Source of the DNA: Streptomyces sp. NBC_01717 | GTDB lineage: Bacteria; Actinomycetota; Actinomycetes; Streptomycetales; Streptomycetaceae | Assembly: GCF_036248255.1 (NCBI RefSeq) | Contig: NZ_CP109178.1 | Location: 9,243,001 to 9,307,000, forward strand | Length of the DNA stretch: 64,000 bases | Direction: 5' to 3' | In this document: piece after piece, positions 16,887 through 26,020 of the stretch | How positions within the stretch are numbered: position 1 is the first letter of the stretch | Layout of the letters: each line of letters starts with the position of its first letter | Translations under genes and position numbers: made by a program | Notes under the pieces: generated by a model | The model's input: only the letters and a program-made list of their open reading frames with translations | The model's database searches: none | What the model was told of the DNA's origin: nothing

Positions 16887-19778
16887 CTACTGTGCCCTGG
16901 TGATGTCAGAGGACTCTGGCAACGCCGCGAGCGCATCACGCAACCCGGCACGCGACGTTATGTTCAACTTTGGGAAGGCGTTGTGCAGGTGAGTCGCCAC
17001 TGTCCGGGGGGAGAGAAACATGCGCTCGGCGATTTGCTTATTTGTCATCCCAGTTGCGGCGAGCTGGGCTATTTCGCGCTCCTGCGGAGTTAGCAACGAC
17101 TCTTGTCCGCCCCGCACGTTGACATCCTTCGACGGGAATCCGCTCGCCCGCAGCTCGCTTGCGGTACGTGTGATCCAGGGCTGAGCGCCAAGCCGTTGAA
17201 AGAGGCTCAGCGCCGCAGTGAGGTGTTTGCGTGCTTCCACGTTCGCCCTCAAGCGTCGTAGTCCCTCACCGTAGGCCAACTGAATTCTGGCCAGATCAAA
17301 GGACCAGCGCTCAGCGCCCGGCGTCTCTATCGCCTTCTCAAACGAGTCACGGTCGAGGATGCGTGGGTTAGCCATGGCTTTTGCCCCTGCTGTGACCATA
17401 GCTAGTCTCGGTGAAATGTTAGACAAGCCCGCCTCTCGCACCGCTTCCGCATGAGCGGTTGCATCTTCATAGCGGCCCGATCGGGCAGACGCCTCGACAA
17501 AATCCAGTATTAGCCATAGCTCATGAGGGACGTACATTCCCAGCTCGCCTGCTGTCGTGATCCTAGACAGATGCTGGTAAGCGCCGTAGAAGTCGCCGTT
17601 GCCCAGTGACGACATCGCCCGGATATGTGAGGCATACGCGCTGAGTGCCCCAAGCCCGCGAGGAGCACCCCAGGAATAGATTTTATCCGCTAGGGTCCGG
17701 GCAGTTTCTTCATCGCCTCGTACGGCAGCATGCATGCCATCGAAGTAATACCCGGAGCATGACAATAGGCGATAGTTGTATGTTGTGCATAGCTGCAACC
17801 CTTCCTCTGTGCAGCCCTTGAGTTCATCCCATTGCCCAGTCATGAAGGCATCGTTGGCCAAGAGGAAAAGTGCCTCAATCGAAGATGCAACGGCTCCGCC
17901 TCTTCTGCCGTCCTCGACTACGTGCCCTAGTGCACTTCGGCAACCTGGCAGGCGGTCGACATAGGAGGACGACATAGCGACCTTGATGATGTGAGTGGGG
18001 TCGGTTTCTAGATGAAGGCTCCCGATCAAATGATCAAGCTGACCCAGGGCAGGCAGTGCCCTACGGGCCGGGTCGCTGAAAGTGCTGCTAAGTACGAACA
18101 GGAGTGGATCGGCGGTGGGCAGTGCAAGGTGACTGACAGCAGTGTCGAACGAGTGCCACAGCTCGATTCGTCCGCTGAAGAAACACACGAGAAGCAAGGT
18201 GCGCAGTGCCTCGCTCAGTGCATGTTCGCAGCCTGGCAGACCCTGGGGATGGTGCTCAATCGAGCGAACAAGCAGGCGGTGAGCCGTGTCTATGTCGCCT
18301 TCCCAATTGAGCAGTTGGCTGGCTGCTGCCACAGCGGCTGCAAGAGACGCCGGTCCCTCAGGGTCGGCCCGGCGGGCATCATCCAGAAGCGCACGGACGT
18401 TGCGAAGGTCTCCAGTGACGTTGGCGCCCAAGTAGGCCGCCTCCGCGAGCCGGCGCCCTCTCTCTGCTCCCACGCCGCTCAGTTCCGACGCATGCAGAAG
18501 CGTGGTGATCGCGCCCACGGCGTCACCCCGCCGCAAGGTGCTGTAGGCCACGTCGTCCAGGAGAGCGGCAACTTGGTCATCTGGTCCGACAACAGAATCT
18601 GCCAAGTGGCGGATGCGCCGCTCTGACCGTTCGGGAAGCAAGCTGGCAAGGGTGCGGTGCGCCAGCCGCCGTTCGGCGCTGGTCGACAACTCCATGATGG
18701 CTGAACGAGTCAAGGGGTGACGAAAGGACAAGCGCCCGGTGTCGAAATCCACTTGCACCAGCCTGGCGCGCTCAGCGGCGGAGAGGTCATTCAGCCCATC
18801 TGGGGCGTCAGTGGCTTTCCTGAGGACATGCAGGTCCCCCGTTCCGTCCAGCACCGCCAAGAGAAGTAGTCGACGGGTGACTTCCGGCAGGTGCGCCACG
18901 CGTGATGAGAAGATCGCCTGAAGACGTTCGCTCAAGGGTAGGACGACTGGGAGGGGCCGTCGTTCGTCACGCTGCATATCATCCAGCGCGACTGGAAGCT
19001 CCAACAGCGCAAGTGGGTTACCGCGGGCTTCAGCAAGAAGTCGCTGACGAACTCGGGGCGCCATCGCGGGGAAGTGAGCCTCAACGAGCGACGCTGCTGC
19101 GTCATCATCTAGGGGTAGAACTTCGTGCAATGGCATCCCGCTACCGCTGAGAAAGGATTCCTCACTCGTCCGGGATGCAGCCAACAAGCCTACAGGAGTT
19201 GGGCGAATGTATCGGGCGACGATACTCAGTACAAGCGCAGTAGGCTTATCTAGCCAGGCGACGTCGTCGATAACCAACAGAAGCGGAGATCCTGGGGTGC
19301 CGGCTCGCCGCAATAGGGCAACCGTCGCATTTGCGACACCGAGCAATTCTGACGGTTGCCCGCCAGAATAGCCTAGAACTGTATTGAGCGTCTCTACCTG
19401 TCCTGGTTCAAGCTCTCGGATCTTCTCACCGAGCGCGTGCACTATTTGGTGCAACCCCGCAAAGCTGATGGTCTCCTCAAACTGGGAACCGGCAACCCGC
19501 ACCACACGGAATCCGGATCCGAGGGCACGGACCGCCCCTGCATCTAGCAGAGCGCTCTTGCCTACCCCAGCTTCTCCGATCAGCCACAGTGCGCCACCTC
19601 GGGCGACGGTGTCACTGAGAAACGAATCAATAAGCGCCAGGTCTGCTGCTCGACCTATGAGGGGCTCGTTCGGGTTCGTTGGCAGAGTCATCTTAGCCTT
19701 CTTGCGAGGCGACGAACCAGGATCAGCAGCCCAAGCCTCAGCCTCGGGCTCCATGATCAACTCCGTTGGAGCCAGCAC
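16887..19778 (-). CDS. Large ATP-binding LuxR (LAL) family transcriptional regulator
   Basis: A 963-residue LAL-type regulator. It has an N-terminal AAA/STAND ATPase domain with Walker A GEAGVGKSALL (residues 68-78) and Walker B LLLVIDD (166-172), a long helical TPR-like middle, and a C-terminal LuxR helix-turn-helix (about 895-955; LTPQEREIAQLAATGMTNKQ, SPRTVATHLHNAFPKL). The Met at residue 30 (19689-19691) is an alternative start closer to the ATPase domain. Such regulators often activate secondary-metabolite or carbohydrate clusters, but no biosynthetic cluster is next to it here. The gene uses many more A/T-ending codons than its neighbours, which suggests acquisition from elsewhere. Confidence 0.92.
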   Translation of the reverse strand: MLAPTELIMEPEAEAWAADPGSSPRKKAKMTLPTNPNEPLIGRAADLALIDSFLSDTVARGGALWLIGEAGVGKSALLDAGAVRALGSGFRVVRVAGSQFEETISFAGLHQIVHALGEKIRELEPGQVETLNTVLGYSGGQPSELLGVANATVALLRRAGTPGSPLLLVIDDVAWLDKPTALVLSIVARYIRPTPVGLLAASRTSEESFLSGSGMPLHEVLPLDDDAAASLVEAHFPAMAPRVRQRLLAEARGNPLALLELPVALDDMQRDERRPLPVVLPLSERLQAIFSSRVAHLPEVTRRLLLLAVLDGTGDLHVLRKATDAPDGLNDLSAAERARLVQVDFDTGRLSFRHPLTRSAIMELSTSAERRLAHRTLASLLPERSERRIRHLADSVVGPDDQVAALLDDVAYSTLRRGDAVGAITTLLHASELSGVGAERGRRLAEAAYLGANVTGDLRNVRALLDDARRADPEGPASLAAAVAAASQLLNWEGDIDTAHRLLVRSIEHHPQGLPGCEHALSEALRTLLLVCFFSGRIELWHSFDTAVSHLALPTADPLLFVLSSTFSDPARRALPALGQLDHLIGSLHLETDPTHIIKVAMSSSYVDRLPGCRSALGHVVEDGRRGGAVASSIEALFLLANDAFMTGQWDELKGCTEEGLQLCTTYNYRLLSCSGYYFDGMHAAVRGDEETARTLADKIYSWGAPRGLGALSAYASHIRAMSSLGNGDFYGAYQHLSRITTAGELGMYVPHELWLILDFVEASARSGRYEDATAHAEAVREAGLSNISPRLAMVTAGAKAMANPRILDRDSFEKAIETPGAERWSFDLARIQLAYGEGLRRLRANVEARKHLTAALSLFQRLGAQPWITRTASELRASGFPSKDVNVRGGQESLLTPQEREIAQLAATGMTNKQIAERMFLSPRTVATHLHNAFPKLNITSRAGLRDALAALPESSDITRAQ

Positions 19779-19845
19779 ACTCCCAACAAACGTGGCGGGG
19801 GAGGTGCCAGGAGAGCGATTAGGAAGTACATCATCGTTTGTTTAA

Positions 19846-20317
19846 TTGCAGCCTACCCTGCTACACGCGACGGTCGCCTGTTGGGGAGCGCGAACCGCGA
19901 TCTGGTTTCACGGCGTGCCAGTGATGAAGCCGGCACGCGAAACGCCTGATGAGAGGGTGTGCCGTGGCGATGCGGTTCCTGCCGACGGCTCTGCCTGAGG
20001 GTCTCAGCACCGTGCTTCGGGCTCTCGCGATGACGGGTGACCGCAGACGTGTTCGAAGACGGGAGTGTGTGACCCACGGCAGGGGGCTACGGGGGGGGGG
20101 GGGGGTACTAGAGCACTGTTGTCGGCCCGCTTGGTGCCTGGTGCGGTGTACTCGACTGGCTTGGCTCAGCGGCATGAATGCGAACGCGCGAATGTATCGG
20201 GGTCGGCATTGTCAGCAAAGATCGCGCCGCTTTTTTCCCGGACCACGGCGGGCTGACGTTGGAGCAGGATAAATCAAAAAGGTCTACAGTGAAATTCCTT
20301 CCGACAAAGAGGTGCCC
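19846..20317. other. Intergenic region with a G homopolymer
   Basis: About 470 bp with no supported gene. It holds the 15-base G run at 20091-20105 and short hairpins, and ends at the terminal repeat of an IS5-type remnant. Confidence 0.5.
20091..20105 (+). repeat. Run of fifteen G residues
   Basis: Uninterrupted poly-G following TAC at 20088-20090. It lies upstream of no obvious gene in the sense direction. Such tracts change length readily by slippage and are also error-prone in sequencing. Confidence 0.95.
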
Positions 20318-20630
20318 CTAAGCGCTGTCCCGTAAATGATCGACGACGTGTTCGTTGACCGGCCTGCTTCTTTGTCGCCCGGCGAGGGTGAGGTTGTGGA
20401 GGCGGGCGATGCCAAGCATGGCGTGGTGGACGTCGTCTCCCTTGAGACGGCAGTCGCGGGGGATCCTCCAGCGTCTTCACGCGGGCGAAGGCCTGCTTGA
20501 CGCGGGCGCGGACTTTGCGATGGGAGGTGATGTGTTTCTCTTTCCAGGCCGGGAGTTCGGCCTGGCCGCGTTCGCGGCGGTGCGGGATGACCAGGCCGGT
20601 GCCCCGGTAGCCGCCGCGCGGCGGTAGCGC
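20318..20630 (-). pseudogene. IS5-family transposase C-terminal remnant
   Basis: Reverse strand: GTGLVIPHRRERGQAELPAW and RKVRARVKQAFARVKT, then after a frame change near 20475 RDCRLKGDDVHHAMLGIARL, HNLTLAGRQRSRPVNEHVV and a stop (TAG at 20318-20320). These are the late conserved segments of IS5-type (DDE_Tnp_4-like) transposases. The stop lies in CTAAGCGCTGTCCCGTAA, a probable terminal inverted repeat that is shared, with one mismatch, by the MITE-like element at 25256. Confidence 0.75.
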
Positions 20631-20858
20631 ACCGAACTGGTGCTGCCCTGGGCACAGAATCTGCTGCAGTTTCTGCACACGGACAGGCTCGGCCACTGCA
20701 CCTGCAGCAGTCGGGTCGGACATCAACGTACATCCAACCTCCCCAACCATCAGCCGGCGAACAATGCGGTCGCAGCACTACTGTAGCCATCTGGAAGCAA
20801 GTAAATATGCGGCGCCGCCGACTCCAGCTGCTCTGTGGAGTAACTTGTCAGCCATCGA

Positions 20859-23078
20859 CTACTCAGCAGGAAACTCGCGGCTTGCTGACATTTCCAGCCA
20901 TACGATCTTGCCTCTGCCGCTGGGTGAACTCCCGAACGCCGAAGTAAGTGCATCTACAATGTACAGACCTCTGCCGCCTTCCGCCTCGCTCTCTTCCTCT
21001 TTGGTTGCGTAGAACGTGGGAATTGGAGGAGCAGTCTCTGAATCACAGACCTCCATTTGGATTCGGTCGGCTCGTAGACGGAGACGCAGCTCCACGTCGC
21101 TGTCCGCATGGATGAGTGCATTAGTGGTGAGCTCGGACACAATAAGCTCGAGGTCATCAGACAGGGTGTCTAGGCCCCAGCCCTTCAAGCTCTCGCGCAC
21201 AAATTTCCGTGATGCCCGCACGCCTTGAAGGTCTCGCCGCTGAATCTCCATGCGTTTGCTAGGTAGGTGCGAGGCTGGCGAGACACCTTCATAGCGGGCC
21301 ACGAGTAGAGCTACATCATCGAGTCGGTGTTGTTGGTCGGGAACTGCGGCCGCCAGTCTGTCGGCGTACCCTTCAAGATTGGAATCGACATCGTCTAGAG
21401 ACCCAAGTAGTTCGGTTGCGCTAGCGACAACGTCATCGTGCCTTCGGGCAATTCCGTCAGTATAGAGAAGAAGCAAGGCTCCGGAGTTGAGTTGAATATC
21501 AAACGACTGATAAAGTGCCGCCGATTGAACTCCTAGTGGAACCCCAGGATGCGCCGTTACCAGCTGGGTCGTTCGATCAGTGTTCTTGACGAGAGGCGGT
21601 GGATGGCCCGCCAGACAGCCTTGAGCCTTGCCGTTTGAAACATTCAGATAGAGAACGCAGCAGGTTGCGAGAAGATCTGTGTCCAATCTGAGGAGAATTT
21701 CGTTGGTGCGTTTCAAGATCTCCGAAGGGCTGTGACCTTCACTCGCATATGCAAGAATCGCAGTGCGTACCTGACCCATGACCACGGTACTTTCGACTCC
21801 GTGCCCTTCCACATCCCCAACGACGAGTCCGATTTGGTTAGCGTGGAGTGTTATCACGTCGTACCAGTCGCCGCCTGATCCAAAATCAGGTGTGGCGGAC
21901 AGGTGGCGTGCTGCGATAGTCACTTCCGGCAGCTCAGCAAGAAAGCGTGGAAGGAGCCTCTTCTGGAGACATCGGGAAAGCTCATGTTCGCGCTGGCTCA
22001 GGCGGACGCGTTCCAGGGCGGATCCCAGCAAGTCTGCCATCATCATCAGCACTGTCTGTTCCTCTGCCGCGAATGTGCGCTCTTCGGAGAAAATAAGGTT
22101 GCATACGCCTATTCGCCGAAAATTGCCACCTCGTAGGGGGAGGTAGGCCCAGGATTCGCCGCCGTCCTCCAGGGCGTTCGGATAGCTGTCTTTCCTCTGC
22201 GAGCTGTCACTGAAGAAGATGGGTCGCCCATAAAGAGCGTCTGCGGTTGGATCGCTGTCGTTGACACTTGAGCCGTGCAGTCTCTTGATGACTGCCGAAG
22301 ACTTTCCACTGTGCCCGACGACCCATATACGACCGTCCGCGACCGCACTGAGTGTGATGTCCTTGGCTCCAAAAGGATCAAGGATATATGTTTTCGCAGC
22401 ACAAAATACATCTTTTGCGGTAAACGCTCGATTCAGTGCAATCGCCAGCCTGCGCAACGGGTACATGAGGGTGAGGCCGGTTGAGCCGCGGGCATATGGG
22501 AGTCCCCACTTTGCATTTCGGGAACTCTCGGGCGGCGTACCTCCAAACATAGGAACAAGCACCGGACGAAAACTGGAAGTCACCGGTATGCCTTGTGAAG
22601 AAAGGTGAGCAAGCGCGTGTGCTAGCTGATTGTTACGTCCTTCCAGCCACTCAATTTGTTCATTACTGCACATGCCATGCCGGGAAGTGGGGAGAAGGAT
22701 GCTGAGTACGCCATAACAGTGATCATTCACTGTCAATGGCGCCGACGCGATGGCATAGGGAAACAGTCCGACAAAGTACTCGTCGTCTGAAGTGGGGTGC
22801 GGTTCCTCCGCAACTATGAACTCGCGAGTCCTGAAAGCGACAGCGGAGGAATAGGGTGCATCTAGGTCCATGCGGTCGGGCATCCAGAAGATTGCCGGCG
22901 GAGACCCGGCAATCATTGCGGTTCCCAAACCTTGGCTACGTTGTTCCGCCAGATACACGATGCCCATAACTGCATCTAGTTTTCCCACGACGTCGTGGAG
23001 GGCTGTGTATAGAGTTTGTTGAAGTATTTCAGTGTGGCGGACTGTCTCTGATGGCCTGTGGCTGGTGGCTTCCGTCAT
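20859..23078 (-). CDS. GAF-SpoIIE phosphatase with C-terminal histidine-kinase-like ATPase domain
   Basis: A 739-residue cytoplasmic signalling protein. Two N-terminal GAF-like sensor regions (about 15-160 and 195-370) precede a SpoIIE/PP2C phosphatase domain (about 390-600) with the metal-binding segments GSGGDWYDVI, LVVGDVEGHGVES and LLLYTDGIARRHDD. The C-terminus (about 615-739) is a HATPase_c domain (ELIVSELTTNALIHADSDVE, EGGRGLYIVDALTSAFG) like anti-sigma kinases. This architecture is common in Streptomyces and acts in partner-switching of anti-sigma factors and their antagonists. Codon use is more AT-rich than the window average, as in the LAL gene next to it. Confidence 0.9.
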   Translation of the reverse strand: MTEATSHRPSETVRHTEILQQTLYTALHDVVGKLDAVMGIVYLAEQRSQGLGTAMIAGSPPAIFWMPDRMDLDAPYSSAVAFRTREFIVAEEPHPTSDDEYFVGLFPYAIASAPLTVNDHCYGVLSILLPTSRHGMCSNEQIEWLEGRNNQLAHALAHLSSQGIPVTSSFRPVLVPMFGGTPPESSRNAKWGLPYARGSTGLTLMYPLRRLAIALNRAFTAKDVFCAAKTYILDPFGAKDITLSAVADGRIWVVGHSGKSSAVIKRLHGSSVNDSDPTADALYGRPIFFSDSSQRKDSYPNALEDGGESWAYLPLRGGNFRRIGVCNLIFSEERTFAAEEQTVLMMMADLLGSALERVRLSQREHELSRCLQKRLLPRFLAELPEVTIAARHLSATPDFGSGGDWYDVITLHANQIGLVVGDVEGHGVESTVVMGQVRTAILAYASEGHSPSEILKRTNEILLRLDTDLLATCCVLYLNVSNGKAQGCLAGHPPPLVKNTDRTTQLVTAHPGVPLGVQSAALYQSFDIQLNSGALLLLYTDGIARRHDDVVASATELLGSLDDVDSNLEGYADRLAAAVPDQQHRLDDVALLVARYEGVSPASHLPSKRMEIQRRDLQGVRASRKFVRESLKGWGLDTLSDDLELIVSELTTNALIHADSDVELRLRLRADRIQMEVCDSETAPPIPTFYATKEEESEAEGGRGLYIVDALTSAFGSSPSGRGKIVWLEMSASREFPAE

Positions 23079-23316
23079 TGAATCGAATCCCTTGCCTCAG
23101 CCCCGCCGAGGCGGCACTGCAGCGCCTGATTAGCCGCAATAACGCCCGAGGAGGGAATGTGGCCCTGCTCTGAGTGTACGTCCCGGAGGTTCTGAGGTCC
23201 CGGCAGTCGTCTCTCGGCGAGCTGTCCGGTAACTAAGAGTGGAACCCAGGACGCTCGCTCCTGATGAGATGCTGTTCGCGGCCTCTGTCCTGGTGAGCGG
23301 ATCTGCCTGGCGGGCC
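23079..23316. other. Gap between the phosphatase gene and an IS630 remnant
   Basis: No gene recognised. It contains the promoter region of the minus-strand phosphatase gene; no clear promoter elements could be picked out. Confidence 0.4.
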
Positions 23317-24250
23317 CTACTGACCTGAGTCAGAGATTCGTCGGCAGTAGGTGGCGACTTTGTCGAGGATCTCGTCGGCTGTCTTGGTCCAGACGAAGGG
23401 GCGTGGGTTGTCGTTCCAGTCGGCGAGCCAGGCGCGGATGTCGCGTTCGAGGGCCTGGACGGAGCGGTGGACACCGCGGCGGAGCTTCTTCTGCGTGAGC
23501 TCGCCGAACCAACGCTCCACCAGGTTCAGCCACGAGGATCCTGTCGGTGTGAAATGCAGATGAAAGCGGGGATGCGCCACCAGCCACTGCTTGATCGCCG
23601 GAGTCTTGTGCGTCGCGTAGTTGTCCAGGATCAGATGCACGTCGAGGGAGGCCGGCACCTGCTTGTCGACCTTGGCCAGGAACTTCTTGAACTCGGCGGC
23701 CCGGTGCCTGCGGTGCAGGGAACCGATGACCTTGCCGGTGGCCACCTCCAAGGCGGCGAACAGGGTCGTGGTGCCGGCACGGATGTAGTCGTGACTGCGG
23801 CGTTCGGGCACCCCGGGCATCATGGGAAGCATGGGCTGGGACCGGTCCAGGGCCTGAATCTGCGACTTCTCGTCCACACACAGGACCAGGGCCTTCTCCG
23901 GCGGGTCGAGGTAGAGGCCGACGACATCACGGACCTTGTCGATGAACCGAGGGTCGGTGGACAGCTTGAACGTCTGCGAGCGGTGCGGGGCCAGGGCGAA
24001 CGCCCGCCAGATCCGGGAGATCGCCGACTGCGACATACCGGTCGCCGCCGCCATCGACCGGGTCGACCAGTGCGTGGCGTTCGCCGGCTTCTCCTCCAGC
24101 GTCTTGACGATCACCCGCTCGACATCGGCAGCAGTGATCTTCCGCGGGACACCCGGCCTGGGCTCGTCACACAACCCGTCCAGACCACGGTCCAGGAATC
24201 GCTGTTTCGGGATATCGAAGTCGACGGCCCACCGCAGGTTCGTGATCTGG
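23317..24250 (-). pseudogene. IS630-family transposase, 5'-truncated
   Basis: About 300 residues of an IS630-type transposase: DEPRPGVPRKITAADVERVI, THWSTRSMAAATGMSQSAIS (helix-turn-helix), ALVLCVDEKSQIQALDRSQP (first Asp, DEKS motif), VHLILDNYATHKTPAIKQWL (second Asp) and TPTGSSWLNLVERWFGELTQ (Glu). It ends at TGA 23317-23319. Upstream of RFLDRGLDG the normal N-terminus is replaced by unrelated sequence (junction near 24240), so the element lost its 5' part. The open frame continuing to 25089 is not part of the gene. Confidence 0.85.
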
Positions 24251-24383
24251 ACGCGTGCCGGTGCGTGGGGCCAGCTGCACGAGGCGATGCTGCACCGGCC
24301 GGACGACGCCGACCTGCTCGACGCTTCCCGTGCCGTCCTCGAGGCCGCCCACATGCACGCTGAAAGAGGGGCGATGAACGAGT
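24243..24383 (+). pseudogene. IS5-type transposase N-terminal remnant
   Basis: The frame GAWGQLHEAMLHRPDDADLL and DASRAVLEAAHMHAERG resembles the early region of IS5-type transposases (helical segment before the first catalytic Asp). It abuts the truncated 5' end of the IS630 remnant on the other strand, marking a recombination point. Confidence 0.5.
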
Positions 24384-24795
24384 GCAGATCGCGGAGCTGT
24401 CCAACCCGACCAGCTGCAGCACGTCCTGCTGACCGAGCAAGCGCTAGCCCGAGCAGACCGAACCAAGGCTGGCGGATGCCAAGGAAGCGCATCAGCGCAG
24501 CGCCGTGCCCGGGCACCGGCGCTGAGTGGCCTGCCGCCGCGAGGGATACGCCAGGCCACGGGCACCTACCGCATCGCAACGAGGCGGGCGGCGGAGGCCT
24601 TCGTGCAAGAAGTTGTGGCATGGCATGGCACGGCACAGGACTTGGCGGAGGTCGTGGACATGACTTCGCCGAGGCGTGAAGCGCAGGGTCCTGGGACCTC
24701 TTGCGACCGGGGCAGCGGACATCGCCACCGCTTCGGGGGAAGGTCCGGCGCGTCGCCCGGGGTCGACCGAGGGATTCTCCTCTTCCTCGGGACAT
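24384..24795. other. No gene recognised
   Basis: About 400 bp without supported coding, between IS remnants and the palindrome cluster. Confidence 0.45.
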
Positions 24796-24835
24796 GAAGG
24801 CGGCCTTGGACAGCGCGCTGTCCAAGGCCGCCTTC
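24796..24835. repeat. 40-bp perfect palindrome
   Basis: Reads identically on both strands from GAAGGCGGCC at 24796 to GGCCGCCTTC at 24835, with no spacer (centre CAGCGCGCTG). Perfect uninterrupted palindromes of this length are unstable and uncommon in chromosomes. It could be a cruciform or recombination site, a dimer junction of a mobile element, or a terminator without a loop. Confidence 0.9.
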
Positions 24836-25043
24836 GAGCCGCCGACTGTTTCGCACGTTGAGGTCGTCACCGCATGACGGCGCAGGTAGGCGTCAGCCGA
24901 GAGCTCTTCGGGCGTGTTCCGCAGGGCACTTCGGCGTGCTTTCCGACGTTGCAGTGGCGCGCACCGGGAGGTGCGGAGCCTGGCCGACGCAAGTACCCCG
25001 CTGGGAGTCGGCGAGACTCGTACCGTGCCGACCAAGAGCCAAA

Positions 25044-25079
25044 TGATCAATCGGGAAGTCTTTCCTTCCCGATTGATCA
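25044..25079. repeat. Hairpin with 15-bp perfect stem
   Basis: TGATCAATCGGGAAG (25044-25058), loop TCTTTC, CTTCCCGATTGATCA (25065-25079). It is AT-richer than its surroundings. It may be a terminator or an end of a mobile element; no flanking gene is intact. Confidence 0.85.
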
Positions 25080-25131
25080 GTCCTTGCATCGTGCTCTATG
25101 CGGCCGTCACCGGTCCGATACGGTCTTCACT

Positions 25132-25170
25132 CGCGGGCTCGTTCACCCCCCCGTGCTGAACGAGCCCGCG
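25132..25170. repeat. Hairpin with 14-bp perfect stem
   Basis: CGCGGGCTCGTTCA (25132-25145) pairs with TGAACGAGCCCGCG (25157-25170) across an 11-base C-rich loop. It is the third strong inverted repeat within 400 bp. Confidence 0.85.
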
Positions 25171-25255
25171 CCGAACTCCCCCACTCGAAGCGAAGTTGAG
25201 TGAGCGCTGCATTGCTCTGTTCAACGCGCGTCGTGAGTAGCGCGGACCGACCCAG

Positions 25256-25423
25256 CTAAGGGCTGTCCCGTAACCCCCGGCGGGCGCGCGACGACAGCTA
25301 CGGCACCTCGCCGCGTTGTCGGAACGTCCGAATACGCCCAGTATGAGGACGCCCCTCCGCCTTGCGATGCACCGCATCTGACGCCGCGCGCTGATCCACC
25401 AGGGATTACGGGACAGCCCTTAG
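25256..25423. mobile_element. MITE-like non-coding element with IS5-type terminal repeats
   Basis: A 168-bp element with terminal inverted repeats CTAAGGGCTGTCCCGTAA (25256-25273) and TTACGGGACAGCCCTTAG (25406-25423). It has no open frame of note. The same terminal sequence, with one mismatch, ends the IS5-type transposase remnant at 20318-20335, so that family is the likely source of mobilising transposase. No clear target duplication was seen. Confidence 0.75.
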
Positions 25424-25471
25424 GTGTATTGATCACAAGCGTTGTTAACACCTGTGGGTCTTGATCACGGC

Positions 25472-25526
25472 GAAGACCTCCAGTGTGGTGGAAGTGGCTA
25501 GGCTCCCCACCACGCACGGAGGTCTT
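25472..25526. repeat. Imperfect inverted repeat
   Basis: GAAGACCTCCAGTGTGGTGG (25472-25491) is nearly the reverse complement of the segment ending GGAGGTCTTC at about 25526, with a 15-base spacer. It is probably the end of an eroded insertion sequence or a hairpin. Confidence 0.6.
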
Positions 25527-26020
25527 CGTGTCCCCACGGTAATGCCCGGTTGACCATTCACGGGAGGCGGCTGCTGGTTGACGTGTCCGTTGCGGAAACC
25601 GGCCAGGAGCGGCGCGAGTTCGAAGGCCGCGCAGCACCATCTTTGGCAGGGCGCGGTGCGGTGGTTGCAGATGGCCGGGGCGGACTCGCTTCGCGGACCA
25701 CCCTGCGTGCCGGGCGCTTCGCTGCGCTGGGGGATGAGGCAGCTGGCCACCGAGTTGGTGCGCGCCCATCGCCTCGCTCCGCGCTGCCCGACGAGGTCGC
25801 GGAGGCCGTCTGCGCGCGATTCCGTCCTGCCGCTGACGCTAGATGATCGATTCCAAGGCTTCGTTGTCGTAGGCGGTCAGGCCGAGGAGTCGTTGCAGGA
25901 TGGCCTGCCCCGATGAGCCTGTCCGATGCTCGATGCGAGCGGCTGGTCCGGGGGCGATCCGGGCGGAGGGAGTCGTCGGCTCGTGGGAAATCCCGAATAG
26001 TCCCAACGGATCCAGGATGC
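25527..26020. other. No gene recognised
   Basis: About 490 bp. A short reverse frame at about 25840-25920 (AILQRLLGLTAYDNEALES) looks protein-like but I cannot place it; it may be the tail of a lost gene. Nothing else is supported. Confidence 0.4.

Noticed and set aside
24796..25170. Integron attC sites
   Set aside because: The hairpins lack the conserved attC core sites, and no cassette genes or integrase are present.
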